From Novosphingobium sp. AAP83 (GTDB lineage: Bacteria > Pseudomonadota > Alphaproteobacteria > Sphingomonadales > Sphingomonadaceae), in the NCBI RefSeq assembly GCF_001295795.1, contig NZ_LJHY01000022.1:62001-126000 (forward strand): 64,000 bases of DNA, given 5' to 3'. A program made the position numbers and the translations under genes. Below the pieces are notes generated by a model. The model was not told where the DNA came from. It saw only the letters and a list, made by a program, of their open reading frames with translations, and ran no database searches. Shown here in pieces: positions 9,798 to 18,262 of the stretch. Numbering within the stretch: position 1 is the stretch's first letter; every line of letters begins with the position of its first letter.

Positions 9798-10470
9798 CCC
9801 CATCGTCCGCCTGCGCGAATTGCGCCGTTCGTTTAGCCAAGGCGGCGTCACGATTGACGTTCTGCGTGGTGTGAACCTTGAAATCCAACCGGGCGAGATT
9901 GTCGCGCTGGTCGGGCCTTCGGGGTCGGGCAAATCGACGATGCTTCAAGCCATTGGTCTGCTTGAAGGCGGGTTCTCCGGGCTGATCGAGATTGCCGGCA
10001 CAGATGCATCAAAGCTGTCCGGCGATGATCGCACGGCGCTACGCCGCGATCATCTGGGTTTTGTCTATCAGTTTCATCACCTTCTGGCTGATTTCAACGC
10101 GCTGGAAAACGTGGTCTTGCCGCAACTTGTCGCCGGGACCGAGCGTTCCCAGGCAGATGTCCGGGCAACGGAATTGCTGGGCGCACTGGGCCTTGGCAAG
10201 CGGCTCGATCACCGTCCCAGCCAGCTTTCCGGCGGCGAGCAACAGCGTGTTGCCGTGGCGCGCGCGCTGGCCAATCGGCCCGAACTTGTGCTCGCGGATG
10301 AGCCGACCGGCAACCTTGATGAAGCAACAGCCGATCGCGTGCTGGAGGAGTTTCTCAAGCTGGTGCGCGGTGAGGGCAGCTCGGCCTTGATCGCAACGCA
10401 TAATGAACGTTTGGCCTCGCGAATGGATCGTGTTGTGCGCTTGCACGAAGGTGTTTTGCGCGAGGCTTGA
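9790..10470 (+). CDS. lolD: Lipoprotein-releasing ABC transporter ATP-binding protein
   Basis: A 226-residue ATPase powering the adjacent Lol permease. Walker A is GPSGSGKST, the signature motif is LSGGEQQR, and Walker B is [12 protein letters not shown]. The usual LolD length supports the ATG at 9790, which overlaps the permease stop by 8 bases, instead of an in-frame start at 9730. The overlap indicates translational coupling with the permease. Confidence 0.95.
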   Translation: MNNPIVRLRELRRSFSQGGVTIDVLRGVNLEIQPGEIVALVGPSGSGKSTMLQAIGLLEGGFSGLIEIAGTDASKLSGDDRTALRRDHLGFVYQFHHLLADFNALENVVLPQLVAGTERSQADVRATELLGALGLGKRLDHRPSQLSGGEQQRVAVARALANRPELVLADEPTGNLDEATADRVLEEFLKLVRGEGSSALIATHNERLASRMDRVVRLHEGVLREA

Positions 10471-10547
10471 GGCACAATCGCGTTGCTCGCGTTCGCGCGC
10501 CGTGCAACGTTCGGTAGGCGACAGTCTTCAAGTTACAGGGGAAAAAC

Positions 10548-10781
10548 ATGTCCGCGCTTGATTGGAATGCCGAGGCCACGTTGCATGAGCGCGATGATGC
10601 CGGGTCAGAACTCCAGTACAATTTCAATGTGATCAAGAAGGCAAGTCTGCGCGATCTCGTCGCTGAAGTGGCAGCGATGACGGCTGATGAGCGCGCACGT
10701 TTGATCATCGACATGGCAGGCGGAAAATCGCTTAACGTCGGCGAGATTATGGAACTTGCCAAATCGGAAGGTTTGGTATGA
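10548..10781 (+). CDS. Conserved hypothetical protein, 77 aa
   Basis: I do not recognise a named family. The protein is small, acidic and probably helical, with MSALDWNAEATLHERDDAG at its start, a central helix (LRDLVAEVAAMTADERARL) and a C-terminal helix. There is no signal peptide or membrane segment. The ATG has AGGGG upstream (spacing about 8 bases). Its stop overlaps the start of the glutathione peroxidase gene by 4 bases, so the two are likely translated together; a link to peroxide defence is only contextual. Confidence 0.72.
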   Translation: MSALDWNAEATLHERDDAGSELQYNFNVIKKASLRDLVAEVAAMTADERARLIIDMAGGKSLNVGEIMELAKSEGLV

Positions 10782-11266
10782 GCAGTCCTCAAACCATCGC
10801 TGATTTCAAAGCGAAAAAACCCAATGGCGAGGTGATCGACCTCGCTGAAAAGGCGGGCAAGGTCCTGCTGGTAGTCAATACTGCCTCAAAATGCGGCTTC
10901 ACCCCGCAGCATGACGGGCTGGAAGCGCTCTGGAAAAAGTACGGCGAGCGCGGCTTTGAAGTGCTGGCCTTTCCGTGCAACCAGTTTGGCGGACAGGAAC
11001 CCGGTACCGCTGATGAAATCGAAAGCTTCTGCAAGGTCAACTTCGGCCTGAGCTTCCCGCTGATGGCCAAAATTGATGTCAACGGCACGGGCGCTGATCC
11101 GCTCTATGAATGGCTCAAGAAAGAAGCGCCCGGCGTGCTTGGCACCAAGGCGATAAAGTGGAACTTCACCAAGTTCCTGATCGGTCGCGATGGCAAAGTT
11201 GTCCGCCGCTATGCATCGACTGATAAGCCCGAGAGCATCGCGAAGGACATCGAAGCTCTGCTTTAA
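10778..11266 (+). CDS. Glutathione peroxidase family protein
   Basis: A 162-residue thiol peroxidase. The peroxidatic residue is Cys39 in VNTASKCGFTPQ, in place of selenocysteine. The second family signature, LAFPCNQFGGQEPG, and the later WNFTKFLI are intact. Bacterial Cys-type members often use thioredoxin as well as glutathione, so the true electron donor is open. The start overlaps the previous small gene in an ATGA arrangement. A glutathione reductase gene is present about 39 kb away in this window. Confidence 0.92.
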   Translation: MSSPQTIADFKAKKPNGEVIDLAEKAGKVLLVVNTASKCGFTPQHDGLEALWKKYGERGFEVLAFPCNQFGGQEPGTADEIESFCKVNFGLSFPLMAKIDVNGTGADPLYEWLKKEAPGVLGTKAIKWNFTKFLIGRDGKVVRRYASTDKPESIAKDIEALL

Positions 11267-11338
11267 TCGGGTATCTTGGCAGGGGAAAAACGGGTCGGGC
11301 CTCTCGTAAGAGAACGGTCTTTTGCTTACCCTGCCTGA

Positions 11339-14300
11339 ATGCCTCATTCCGCCTTCGTCCCGCTCCGCGTTTTCTCGTCCTACACGATGCTCGATGGGGC
11401 GGTGGACCCCAAGGCCATTGCGAAGACGGCGGCAGATCGCGGGTTTCCCGGCGTGGCGATCACCGACAGGAATGGCCTCTACGGCTCGGTCGCTTTTGCC
11501 AAAGCGTGCAAGGAAATGGGCGTACAGCCGGTGATCGGCACGATGCTCGCGGTCGCTCGGCCCGAACGCGATGGCGCGGCCACAGGCTTTGGTACCACCC
11601 AGCCCACGATTGATTGGCTCGCGCTCTATGCGCAGGACGCCGTGGGCTATGATAACTTGTGCCACCTTGTTAGCCGCGCGCATCTTGATCGGCCGCTAGA
11701 GTTTGCGCCGCATGTGGCTTTGGACGACCTTTTTGGCCATTCCGATGGCTTATTGTGCCTGACCGCATCCGGCGAAGGCGCGCTTGTGCGGTTGTTTGGC
11801 GGTGAGCAGGAAAGTGCGGCCTTGGCTTATGCCGACCGGCTGCAAGAACTGTTCCCGAACCGCCTCTATATCGAAATCGCCCGCCGCAACGATCCGATTG
11901 AGGACGCCGCCGAAACGGCCCTGATCGACCTGGCCTATGCGCGCGATCTGCCCTTGGTCGCCACCAACCCCGCCTGCTTTTCCGAACGCGCTTTTTACGA
12001 AGCGCATGATGCCATGTTGTGCATCGCCAGTTCCACGCACGTCGATAGCACCGATCGCCCGCGTTCAAGCCGCGAGTGGTGGATCAAGCCGGCAGAAGTG
12101 ATGGAGGAACTGTTCAAGGACCTGCCCGAAGCACTCGCCAATACGCTTATCGTTGCACAACGCTGCGCCGTCATGCCACCCAAGCGCAAGCCTATCCTGC
12201 CAAGCCTTGCAGGCGACCAGGAGGGTGAAGCGCGGATGTGCGGCGCTGACAGCCGCAAAGGCCTCGTGATGCGCCTAAAGCCTTATTACCCCGAGGTGGC
12301 GCACGAGGAACTTGATCGCCTGCTGTGTCTGGGGCCTGATGTTGAACCCGATGCAGCCGGCTACCATGAACTGGCGGCAGCAGGCGTTTGGGACGAAGTG
12401 CTCGGCTATCGCCAGCGCCTCGAATTCGAAGTCGGCATTATCAACCGCATGGGTTTTGGCGGGTACTTCCTCATCGTGGCCGATTTCATCAAGTGGGCCA
12501 AGGATCAGGGCATTCCGGTGGGGCCGGGGCGCGGGTCAGGTGCAGGCTCGCTGGTTGCGTGGGCGCTGACGATTACCGATCTTGATCCGATCAAGCTGGG
12601 CCTGCTTTTCGAGCGCTTCCTCAATCCCGAACGCGTTTCCATGCCAGACTTCGATATCGACTTTTGCGAAACGCGGCGCGGCGAAGTGATCCGCTATGTG
12701 CAGCAAAAATACGGGCAAGACCACGTCGCCCAGATCATCACCTTCGGCAAGCTGAAGGCTCGCGCGGTGCTGCGCGATACGGGCCGCATCCTGCAAATGA
12801 GTTACGGCCAGACTGACCGGCTGTGCAAGATGATACCCAACCATCCGACAGACCCTTGGCCGCTGCCACGCGCACTGAACGGCGTATTGGAACTGAAGCG
12901 CGAATACGACCGCGATCCCGAGGTCAAGCGCCTGATCGATCTGGCGATGCAGCTTGAAGGCCTGCCGCGCAACAGTTCCACCCACGCGGCCGGTGTGGTG
13001 ATCGGGGACCGTCCTCTGGCGCAATTGGTGCCGCTTTACCGCGATCCGCGTTCGGATATGCCGGTCACGCAGTTTGACATGAAGCATGTCGAGGACGCAG
13101 GGCTGGTCAAGTTCGACTTCCTCGGCCTCAAAACACTATCGGTCCTGCGCAAGGCAGTGGACTTGCTCGGCAAGCGCCAGATCGAGATCGATTTGTCCGC
13201 GCTCGCATGGGATGATGAACAGACCTACAAACTGCTGCAATCGGGCGATACCGTTGGCGTGTTCCAGCTTGAATCCGAAGGTATGCGGCGCACGCTGGCG
13301 GCGGTAAAGCCCACCAACTTCGGAGACATTATTGCGCTCGTCTCGCTCTATCGTCCGGGTCCGATGGACAACATTCCACTGTTCGGACGCCGCAAAAACG
13401 GGCTTGAGGCGATTGAATATCCTCACGAAAAGCTGAGCGTGATCCTCGCGGAAACCTACGGGATTTTCGTCTATCAGGAACAGGTCATGCAGGCCGCGCA
13501 GATCCTTGCGGGCTATTCGCTGGGCGACGCCGACCTTCTGCGCCGCGCGATGGGCAAAAAAGACCAGAAGGAAATGGACGCGCAGCGTCAGCGGTTCGCC
13601 GATGGCTGCAAGACCGTTTCGGGCATCGAAAAAGGCAAAGCCAACGAACTGTTCGATTTGATCGACAAGTTCGCAGGATATGGTTTCAACAAATCACACG
13701 CTGCCGCCTATGCGCTGCTTGCCTATCAAACCGCGTGGCTGAAAACGCATTATCCGCACGAATTCTATGCCGCCTCAATGTGCTTCGATATGCACCAGTC
13801 GGAAAAGCTATCGATCTTTGTCGATGACATGCGCCGCAACAGTGTCGCGCTGGCCGGGCCTGACATCAACCACTCGGTTGCCGAATTCACGGTGGAGCGC
13901 ACGCATGATGGCTACGCTGTGCGCTATGCCTTGGCTGGCCTGCGCAATGTCGGCGAAAAAGCGATGGAGCAGATCGTTGAAGAGCGCGAGACCAAGGGAA
14001 CCTTCGTTTCGCTGGATGACCTGTTCCGCCGCATCCCGGCAGGGGCCATGAACCGGCGGCAGTTGGAAGCGCTGGCCGCAGGCGGCGCGCTCGATTGTCT
14101 GGAACCCAACCGCGCACAAGTCATCGCCAATGCCGAACTTCTTATGGCAGTGGCCGATGAAGCCTCACGCTCTCGCACATCGGGTCAGGGCGGTCTGTTC
14201 GGCGGCGATGATCATGCGGTGCCCTCCACGCGTCTTTCCGATTCCAAACCATGGTCGCGTTCAGATCAGATGACAGCCGAGCGCGAAAACTTCGGCTTCT

Positions 14301-14929
14301 ACTTTGCGGCGCACCCAGTTGAGGAATATCGCGCCGTCGCATCGGCCAATGGTGCACGCACGTTTGGCAGCTTGATTGGCGGCACGGGGGAGGTGGCAGG
14401 ACGCTCCGCCGCCGTGATGGCCGCGCTGGTCGAGAATGTGCAGAAGCGCAAGACGAAGAAGGGCAAGGACTTTGTCATGGCCGACTTCTCTGACAGTTCC
14501 GGCCTGTTTTCCGCTTCATGCTTTGAGGAAAGCCTTGTCGAACCGTTCCAGACCTGGGCAAAGGAGGGAACCTGCGTTCTGCTCAATGTTGAACTCGACA
14601 GGCCCAACCCGGACGAAGCCCCGCGCGTAACCGTGCGCGGCGCTCAGCCTTTGGCCTCTGTCACCAGCGCCTCGCGGATGCTTTTGAAGCTTGAGGTTAC
14701 GCGTCCAGAGGCCATCGCCGAACTTGCCCTGCTGTTGCCGCGCAGCACCGATGCCAAGGGCGAAGTGCTCGCACGCCTCAAAACCGGCGGCCCGCGTGAA
14801 CCATTGGTACGGCTTGGCAACAATTTTAAACTTGATAGCGATTTAATCGAACGATTGATTCCGATAGAAGGAATCGCCAATGTGGCGCTGAGCGCGAGGC
14901 CGGAAAGGTATCTGCGTTTGGTAGAATAA
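11339..14929 (+). CDS. dnaE: DNA polymerase III subunit alpha
   Basis: A 1196-residue replicative polymerase, as long as typical DnaE. The N-terminal PHP domain (FVPLRVFSSYTMLDG) lacks the His residues used for metal binding in active PHP domains. Next come the palm with catalytic MPDFDIDFCETRR near residue 437, the fingers with GPGRGSGAGSL, the beta-binding and OB-fold region, and a C-terminal tau-binding part. The third catalytic Asp is expected in the FDFLGLKTL region. The ATG at 11339 fits the family start. It is flanked by the peroxidase gene and an acyl-CoA ligase gene, with no obvious functional tie. Confidence 0.96.
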   Translation: MPHSAFVPLRVFSSYTMLDGAVDPKAIAKTAADRGFPGVAITDRNGLYGSVAFAKACKEMGVQPVIGTMLAVARPERDGAATGFGTTQPTIDWLALYAQDAVGYDNLCHLVSRAHLDRPLEFAPHVALDDLFGHSDGLLCLTASGEGALVRLFGGEQESAALAYADRLQELFPNRLYIEIARRNDPIEDAAETALIDLAYARDLPLVATNPACFSERAFYEAHDAMLCIASSTHVDSTDRPRSSREWWIKPAEVMEELFKDLPEALANTLIVAQRCAVMPPKRKPILPSLAGDQEGEARMCGADSRKGLVMRLKPYYPEVAHEELDRLLCLGPDVEPDAAGYHELAAAGVWDEVLGYRQRLEFEVGIINRMGFGGYFLIVADFIKWAKDQGIPVGPGRGSGAGSLVAWALTITDLDPIKLGLLFERFLNPERVSMPDFDIDFCETRRGEVIRYVQQKYGQDHVAQIITFGKLKARAVLRDTGRILQMSYGQTDRLCKMIPNHPTDPWPLPRALNGVLELKREYDRDPEVKRLIDLAMQLEGLPRNSSTHAAGVVIGDRPLAQLVPLYRDPRSDMPVTQFDMKHVEDAGLVKFDFLGLKTLSVLRKAVDLLGKRQIEIDLSALAWDDEQTYKLLQSGDTVGVFQLESEGMRRTLAAVKPTNFGDIIALVSLYRPGPMDNIPLFGRRKNGLEAIEYPHEKLSVILAETYGIFVYQEQVMQAAQILAGYSLGDADLLRRAMGKKDQKEMDAQRQRFADGCKTVSGIEKGKANELFDLIDKFAGYGFNKSHAAAYALLAYQTAWLKTHYPHEFYAASMCFDMHQSEKLSIFVDDMRRNSVALAGPDINHSVAEFTVERTHDGYAVRYALAGLRNVGEKAMEQIVEERETKGTFVSLDDLFRRIPAGAMNRRQLEALAAGGALDCLEPNRAQVIANAELLMAVADEASRSRTSGQGGLFGGDDHAVPSTRLSDSKPWSRSDQMTAERENFGFYFAAHPVEEYRAVASANGARTFGSLIGGTGEVAGRSAAVMAALVENVQKRKTKKGKDFVMADFSDSSGLFSASCFEESLVEPFQTWAKEGTCVLLNVELDRPNPDEAPRVTVRGAQPLASVTSASRMLLKLEVTRPEAIAELALLLPRSTDAKGEVLARLKTGGPREPLVRLGNNFKLDSDLIERLIPIEGIANVALSARPERYLRLVE

Positions 14930-14944
14930 AAAACGGAGAGAGAT

Positions 14945-16561
14945 GTGACTCAGCAGCTTGGCGCAATGCAGGACTGGAAGCTGCGTGTAACGCACCTGAT
15001 CGATCACGCCGCGCGTGAACATGGGGACCGCGAGATTGTTAGCCGCTGGGCCGATGGTTCAGAAACACGCACCAACTGGGCGGGTATCCGGCACGACGCT
15101 TTGCGCATGACTCAGGCCTTGCGCCGGCTCGGCATCCAGCCTGGCGACCGGATTGCAACGCTGGCGATGAATCATTCACGCCATCTGGTCACATGGTATG
15201 GTGCGGTGGGAGCGGGCGGAATTCTCCACACGATCAACCCGCGCCTGTTTGATGACCAGCTTGATTACATCGTCAATCATGCTGAAGACCGCGTGATGCT
15301 GTTCGACAAAATCTGGGCACCGATTGTTGAGCGGATGAAGCCGCGTTGGCCGACGGTTGAACATTATATCTGCTTTGATAACAGCGAACCTGCGCTTCAT
15401 TTCGAAGAATGGCTGTCCCCGGAAGATGGCCACACCGAATGGTCTGACGGCGATGAACGTGACGCCTGCATGCTCTGTTACACCAGCGGCACGACCGGCA
15501 ATCCCAAGGGTGTCATTTACGAGCATCGCTCCACAATGCTGCACGCGTTAAGCGCCATCAGCCCGCCAGTGTTTGGGATGGATTGCCGTTCGGTGATGCT
15601 GCCTATTGTGCCAATGTTCCACGCGGCCAGTTGGGGGCTGCCATGGGCAGGGGCTGCTGCTGGGGCGAAGTTTGTCTACTCGGCGGTCAACGATGGTGCG
15701 GTGTTGTGCGATCTGATCGAGCGCGAAAAGGTTACCTGCTCTGCGGGTGTGCCAACCGTCTGGCTGGCCCTGTTCCAGCATATCGATGCCAATGGCGGAA
15801 AGCTCCCGGCGAGCCTTGAAACCGTGGTCTGCGGCGGATCGGCCATGCCGCGCACCATGATCGAACGCCTGATGCGGCAAGGTGTGCGCGTCGCCCATGC
15901 CTGGGGCATGACGGAAACTTCGCCCATCGGCACAACCGGTGCCGAAACGTGGAATTGGGACGAGCTGACTTTCGAGGAAAAAGTCACCATCAAATCTATG
16001 CAGGGACGCCCGCCATTCGGCGTCGAGATCCGTTGCGTCGATCTGGATGATCCTACCAAAGTCCTGCCGCGCGATGGTGTTACCGCCGGAGCCTTGCAAG
16101 TGCGCGGACCTTGGGTGGTCAAGCGCTATTTCAAAGCTGAAGATGACGCGGTGACGGCGGGGCAGTGGTTTGATACCGGTGATGTCGGCCTGATCTATCC
16201 CGATGGCACGCTTCATCTGACAGACCGTACAAAGGATGTGATCAAGTCCGGCGGCGAATGGATCAGTTCGGTGGCTTTAGAGAATGCAGCCATCGGGCAC
16301 CCCGCCGTGAGCGAGGCAGCCGCAATCGGCGTGTTCCACCCGAAATGGGATGAGCGGCCGCTGTTGGTCGTCGTCAAAAAGCCCGGTGCAGACGTGTCCG
16401 GGGATGATTTGCGCGAGTTTCTGCTCGGTCATGTGGCCAAATGGTGGGTTCCTGACGCGGTCGTGTTTGTTGACCAGATCCCGCATACCGGCACCGGCAA
16501 GATCAGCAAAAAAGATCTGCGTGAACAGTTCTCCAGCTATGCCTGGGACGCAGGCGGATAA
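14945..16561 (+). CDS. Fatty-acid--CoA ligase (AlkK-like AMP-forming)
   Basis: A 538-residue ANL-family adenylating enzyme that activates a fatty acid to the acyl-AMP and then acyl-CoA. The phosphate loop is YTSGTTGNPKG; the adenine motif region reads WGMTETSP; the hinge reads DVGLIYPDG and DRTKDVIKSGGEW; the catalytic Lys near the end is in TGTGKISKKDLR. The length and motifs fit the medium/long-chain AlkK group. GTG at 14945 is chosen because GGAGAG lies just upstream; the family N-terminus follows. It begins 15 bases after dnaE. Confidence 0.9.
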   Translation: MTQQLGAMQDWKLRVTHLIDHAAREHGDREIVSRWADGSETRTNWAGIRHDALRMTQALRRLGIQPGDRIATLAMNHSRHLVTWYGAVGAGGILHTINPRLFDDQLDYIVNHAEDRVMLFDKIWAPIVERMKPRWPTVEHYICFDNSEPALHFEEWLSPEDGHTEWSDGDERDACMLCYTSGTTGNPKGVIYEHRSTMLHALSAISPPVFGMDCRSVMLPIVPMFHAASWGLPWAGAAAGAKFVYSAVNDGAVLCDLIEREKVTCSAGVPTVWLALFQHIDANGGKLPASLETVVCGGSAMPRTMIERLMRQGVRVAHAWGMTETSPIGTTGAETWNWDELTFEEKVTIKSMQGRPPFGVEIRCVDLDDPTKVLPRDGVTAGALQVRGPWVVKRYFKAEDDAVTAGQWFDTGDVGLIYPDGTLHLTDRTKDVIKSGGEWISSVALENAAIGHPAVSEAAAIGVFHPKWDERPLLVVVKKPGADVSGDDLREFLLGHVAKWWVPDAVVFVDQIPHTGTGKISKKDLREQFSSYAWDAGG

Positions 16562-16979
16562 ACATCGGCCGAATGGGAGGCGGGTCTATGCTGGCGAAAC
16601 CCGGCCGAGATTTATCGCGCCCCTTCAAAGCACGGGAATTTTGGATTTACCGGGCCGCGAGATGCGCAGGGAAACAATTCTTAACATGTCATTCCGGACT
16701 CTTTTTTTTTGAAAGAAACCATATCGTTACCGGAGATTGAATAGCTTAACGCAGTATTGGCAGCTCAGTGATGGGGGTGGGTAGATCGAAGTTGGACCCA
16801 AAAGAAATCGACAGAAATCGACAACGAATTTAACGTCTCCACCGTAATAAAATGTTTCTCCCAAGTAACATGGTCGCCCATAATATAAAATAGTTAAGCG
16901 TTCGTCGTTATAACATAGCATTATATGGGCCAATACGGCTGTATATTTGGGTGATTCTGAAAATAGGGTCGCCGTTATT
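16562..16979. other. AT-rich intergenic region
   Basis: From about 16680 the base composition shifts abruptly to AT-rich, unlike the genes to the left. The stretch holds a perfect 10-base tandem duplication (16804-16823), a run of eight or more T at about 16702, and several TATA-like blocks that could serve as promoters for the regulator downstream. I see no convincing coding frame. Confidence 0.55.
16804..16823. repeat. Perfect 10-bp tandem duplication
   Basis: GAAATCGACA is repeated twice without a spacer in the AT-rich upstream region of the winged-helix gene. Two helical-turn-spaced copies could be an operator, but chance is possible with only two units. Confidence 0.5.
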
Positions 16980-17525
16980 ATGTTGGCATTGAATGATGAT
17001 TTAGCGGTGTCCCGTCTACGAAAGATTTGGATCGAACTTGGTGAGCTGATTAACGCGGATAATTCCAACGTCTATGAGTCTTCTGAACGCTTTAAGGCAT
17101 CGCGCAGATCAACCCCGCCAGCCTTTTTGTTCAGCGATGATGCAGCGCTCGTGCTTGCCAAAGGACTTTACCGGATTCGGCGCAAGCGGAATGAGTTTTT
17201 TTCAGAATCACTGTTTGCTGATCCCAGTTGGGACATCCTTTTGGAGCTTTTTGTACGCCGCTGCGAAGGCAAACCTATTAGGGTGAAGAGCGTTTGTATT
17301 GCTTCGGGGGTGCCAGCAACAACTGCACTGCGCTGGATCAGTTTATTGGTCAAAGAAGGGCTTGTGGAAAGAAAGAACGATTCGTTGGATTTACGAGTCC
17401 GTTGGATTAAATTGAGTGATCTAGGCTTCGAAAAAATGCATAAGCTTTTGCTTTCGTTAGTTGAGCAGAAGGAAGTCTCGTACGATTTTGGAAGTGATCG
17501 TAATGTCGCGCGAGAAGCGCGTTGA
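16980..17525 (+). CDS. Winged-helix (MarR-like) DNA-binding protein
   Basis: A 181-residue protein with a C-terminal winged helix: WDILLELFVRRCEG, recognition region SGVPATTALRWISLLVKEGLVER, then a wing with RWIKLSDLGFEKM. This resembles the short MarR-like regulators common in sphingomonads (from family memory). The frame opens at 16947 with TTG; ATG at 16980 is preferred, but neither start has a strong ribosome binding site. Codon use is AT-richer than in neighbouring genes, which suggests acquisition. Its stop overlaps the start of a tiny membrane-protein frame. Its target and inducer are unknown. Confidence 0.75.
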   Translation: MLALNDDLAVSRLRKIWIELGELINADNSNVYESSERFKASRRSTPPAFLFSDDAALVLAKGLYRIRRKRNEFFSESLFADPSWDILLELFVRRCEGKPIRVKSVCIASGVPATTALRWISLLVKEGLVERKNDSLDLRVRWIKLSDLGFEKMHKLLLSLVEQKEVSYDFGSDRNVAREAR

Positions 17526-17710
17526 TCGATGATCATCACGAGGACGTTCCCACGGAACAATCGCCGTGGCGGGATGCTGAACATTTGCCTCCCGTTATCG
17601 AGATCAATCGCGAATGGATTGCACGGGACGCGAAGTGGTCCGTCGAATTGGTCACATTGATTGCCATTTTTTGTGTCGGTTGCGCGTTTGCGATTCCCGC
17701 GTTTATCTAA
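17522..17710 (+). CDS. Putative single-pass membrane microprotein
   Basis: A 62-residue frame starting with TTG at 17522, which overlaps the stop of the regulator upstream (TTGA). The first 40 residues are polar and acidic; the C-terminal 20 form one hydrophobic segment (VELVTLIAIFCVGCAFAIPA). I recognise no family. Support is the coupled start and the membrane segment only; the length is short enough to arise by chance. Confidence 0.4.
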   Translation: MIDDHHEDVPTEQSPWRDAEHLPPVIEINREWIARDAKWSVELVTLIAIFCVGCAFAIPAFI

Positions 17711-17734
17711 AGTTTTTTGGCAAGAGCTGACCGT

Positions 17735-18262
17735 TCAAGTTTCGAGAAGCCTCGGCATCAGTTCGACAAAGTTGCAGGGCCGGTTGCGGCTATCCAACTG
17801 TTCCGCCAAAATGCCGTCCCAGCCATCTTTGACCGCCCCGTTCGACCCGGGCAGAGCAAAGATATAGGTGCCGCGGGCCACAACCGCGCAAGCCCGCGAC
17901 TGAATGGTGCTGGTGCCGATGGTTTTGAAACTGAGCCAACGGAACAGTTCGCCAAAGCCGGGAATGTCGCGGGTTTTGACGCGTTCGAGCGCTTCAGGGG
18001 TCACATCGCGCCCGGTCAGGCCGGTGCCGCCAGTGATAATGACTGCATCAACCAGACGGTCGTCAATCCAGTTGTTCAGGCGGCTTGCGATACGGTCGGC
18101 ATCGTCTTTTTCGATGGCACGCGTGGTCAGTTTATGGCCTGCCGCTTTGATCCGCTCCGCCAGAATATTGCCCGATGTATCATCAGCAGATGTGCGCGTA
18201 TCCGATACCGTCAGCAACGCGATGTTGATCGGCTTGAAGGTCCGCGCAGGATCAATTGCCAC
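17735..18262 (-). CDS. moaB: Molybdenum cofactor biosynthesis protein MoaB
   Basis: A 175-residue MoaB/MogA-fold protein that adenylylates or otherwise handles molybdopterin on the way to Moco. Signatures are IALLTVSDTRT, DDTSGNIL, the core ITGGTGLTGRDVTPEAL, and FALPGSNGAVKDGW. The frame runs to 18370, but that part lies inside the lytic transglycosylase gene. GTG at 18262 fits the family start and has AGGA 9 bases upstream, giving an 11-base overlap with the upstream gene. It could supply cofactor to the molybdoenzyme encoded near 51.5 kb. Confidence 0.93.
   Translation of the reverse strand: MAIDPARTFKPINIALLTVSDTRTSADDTSGNILAERIKAAGHKLTTRAIEKDDADRIASRLNNWIDDRLVDAVIITGGTGLTGRDVTPEALERVKTRDIPGFGELFRWLSFKTIGTSTIQSRACAVVARGTYIFALPGSNGAVKDGWDGILAEQLDSRNRPCNFVELMPRLLET

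Noticed and set aside
16727..17068. 113-residue minus-strand frame in the AT-rich islet
   Set aside because: It overlaps the start of the winged-helix gene, has no ribosome binding site and no recognisable features.
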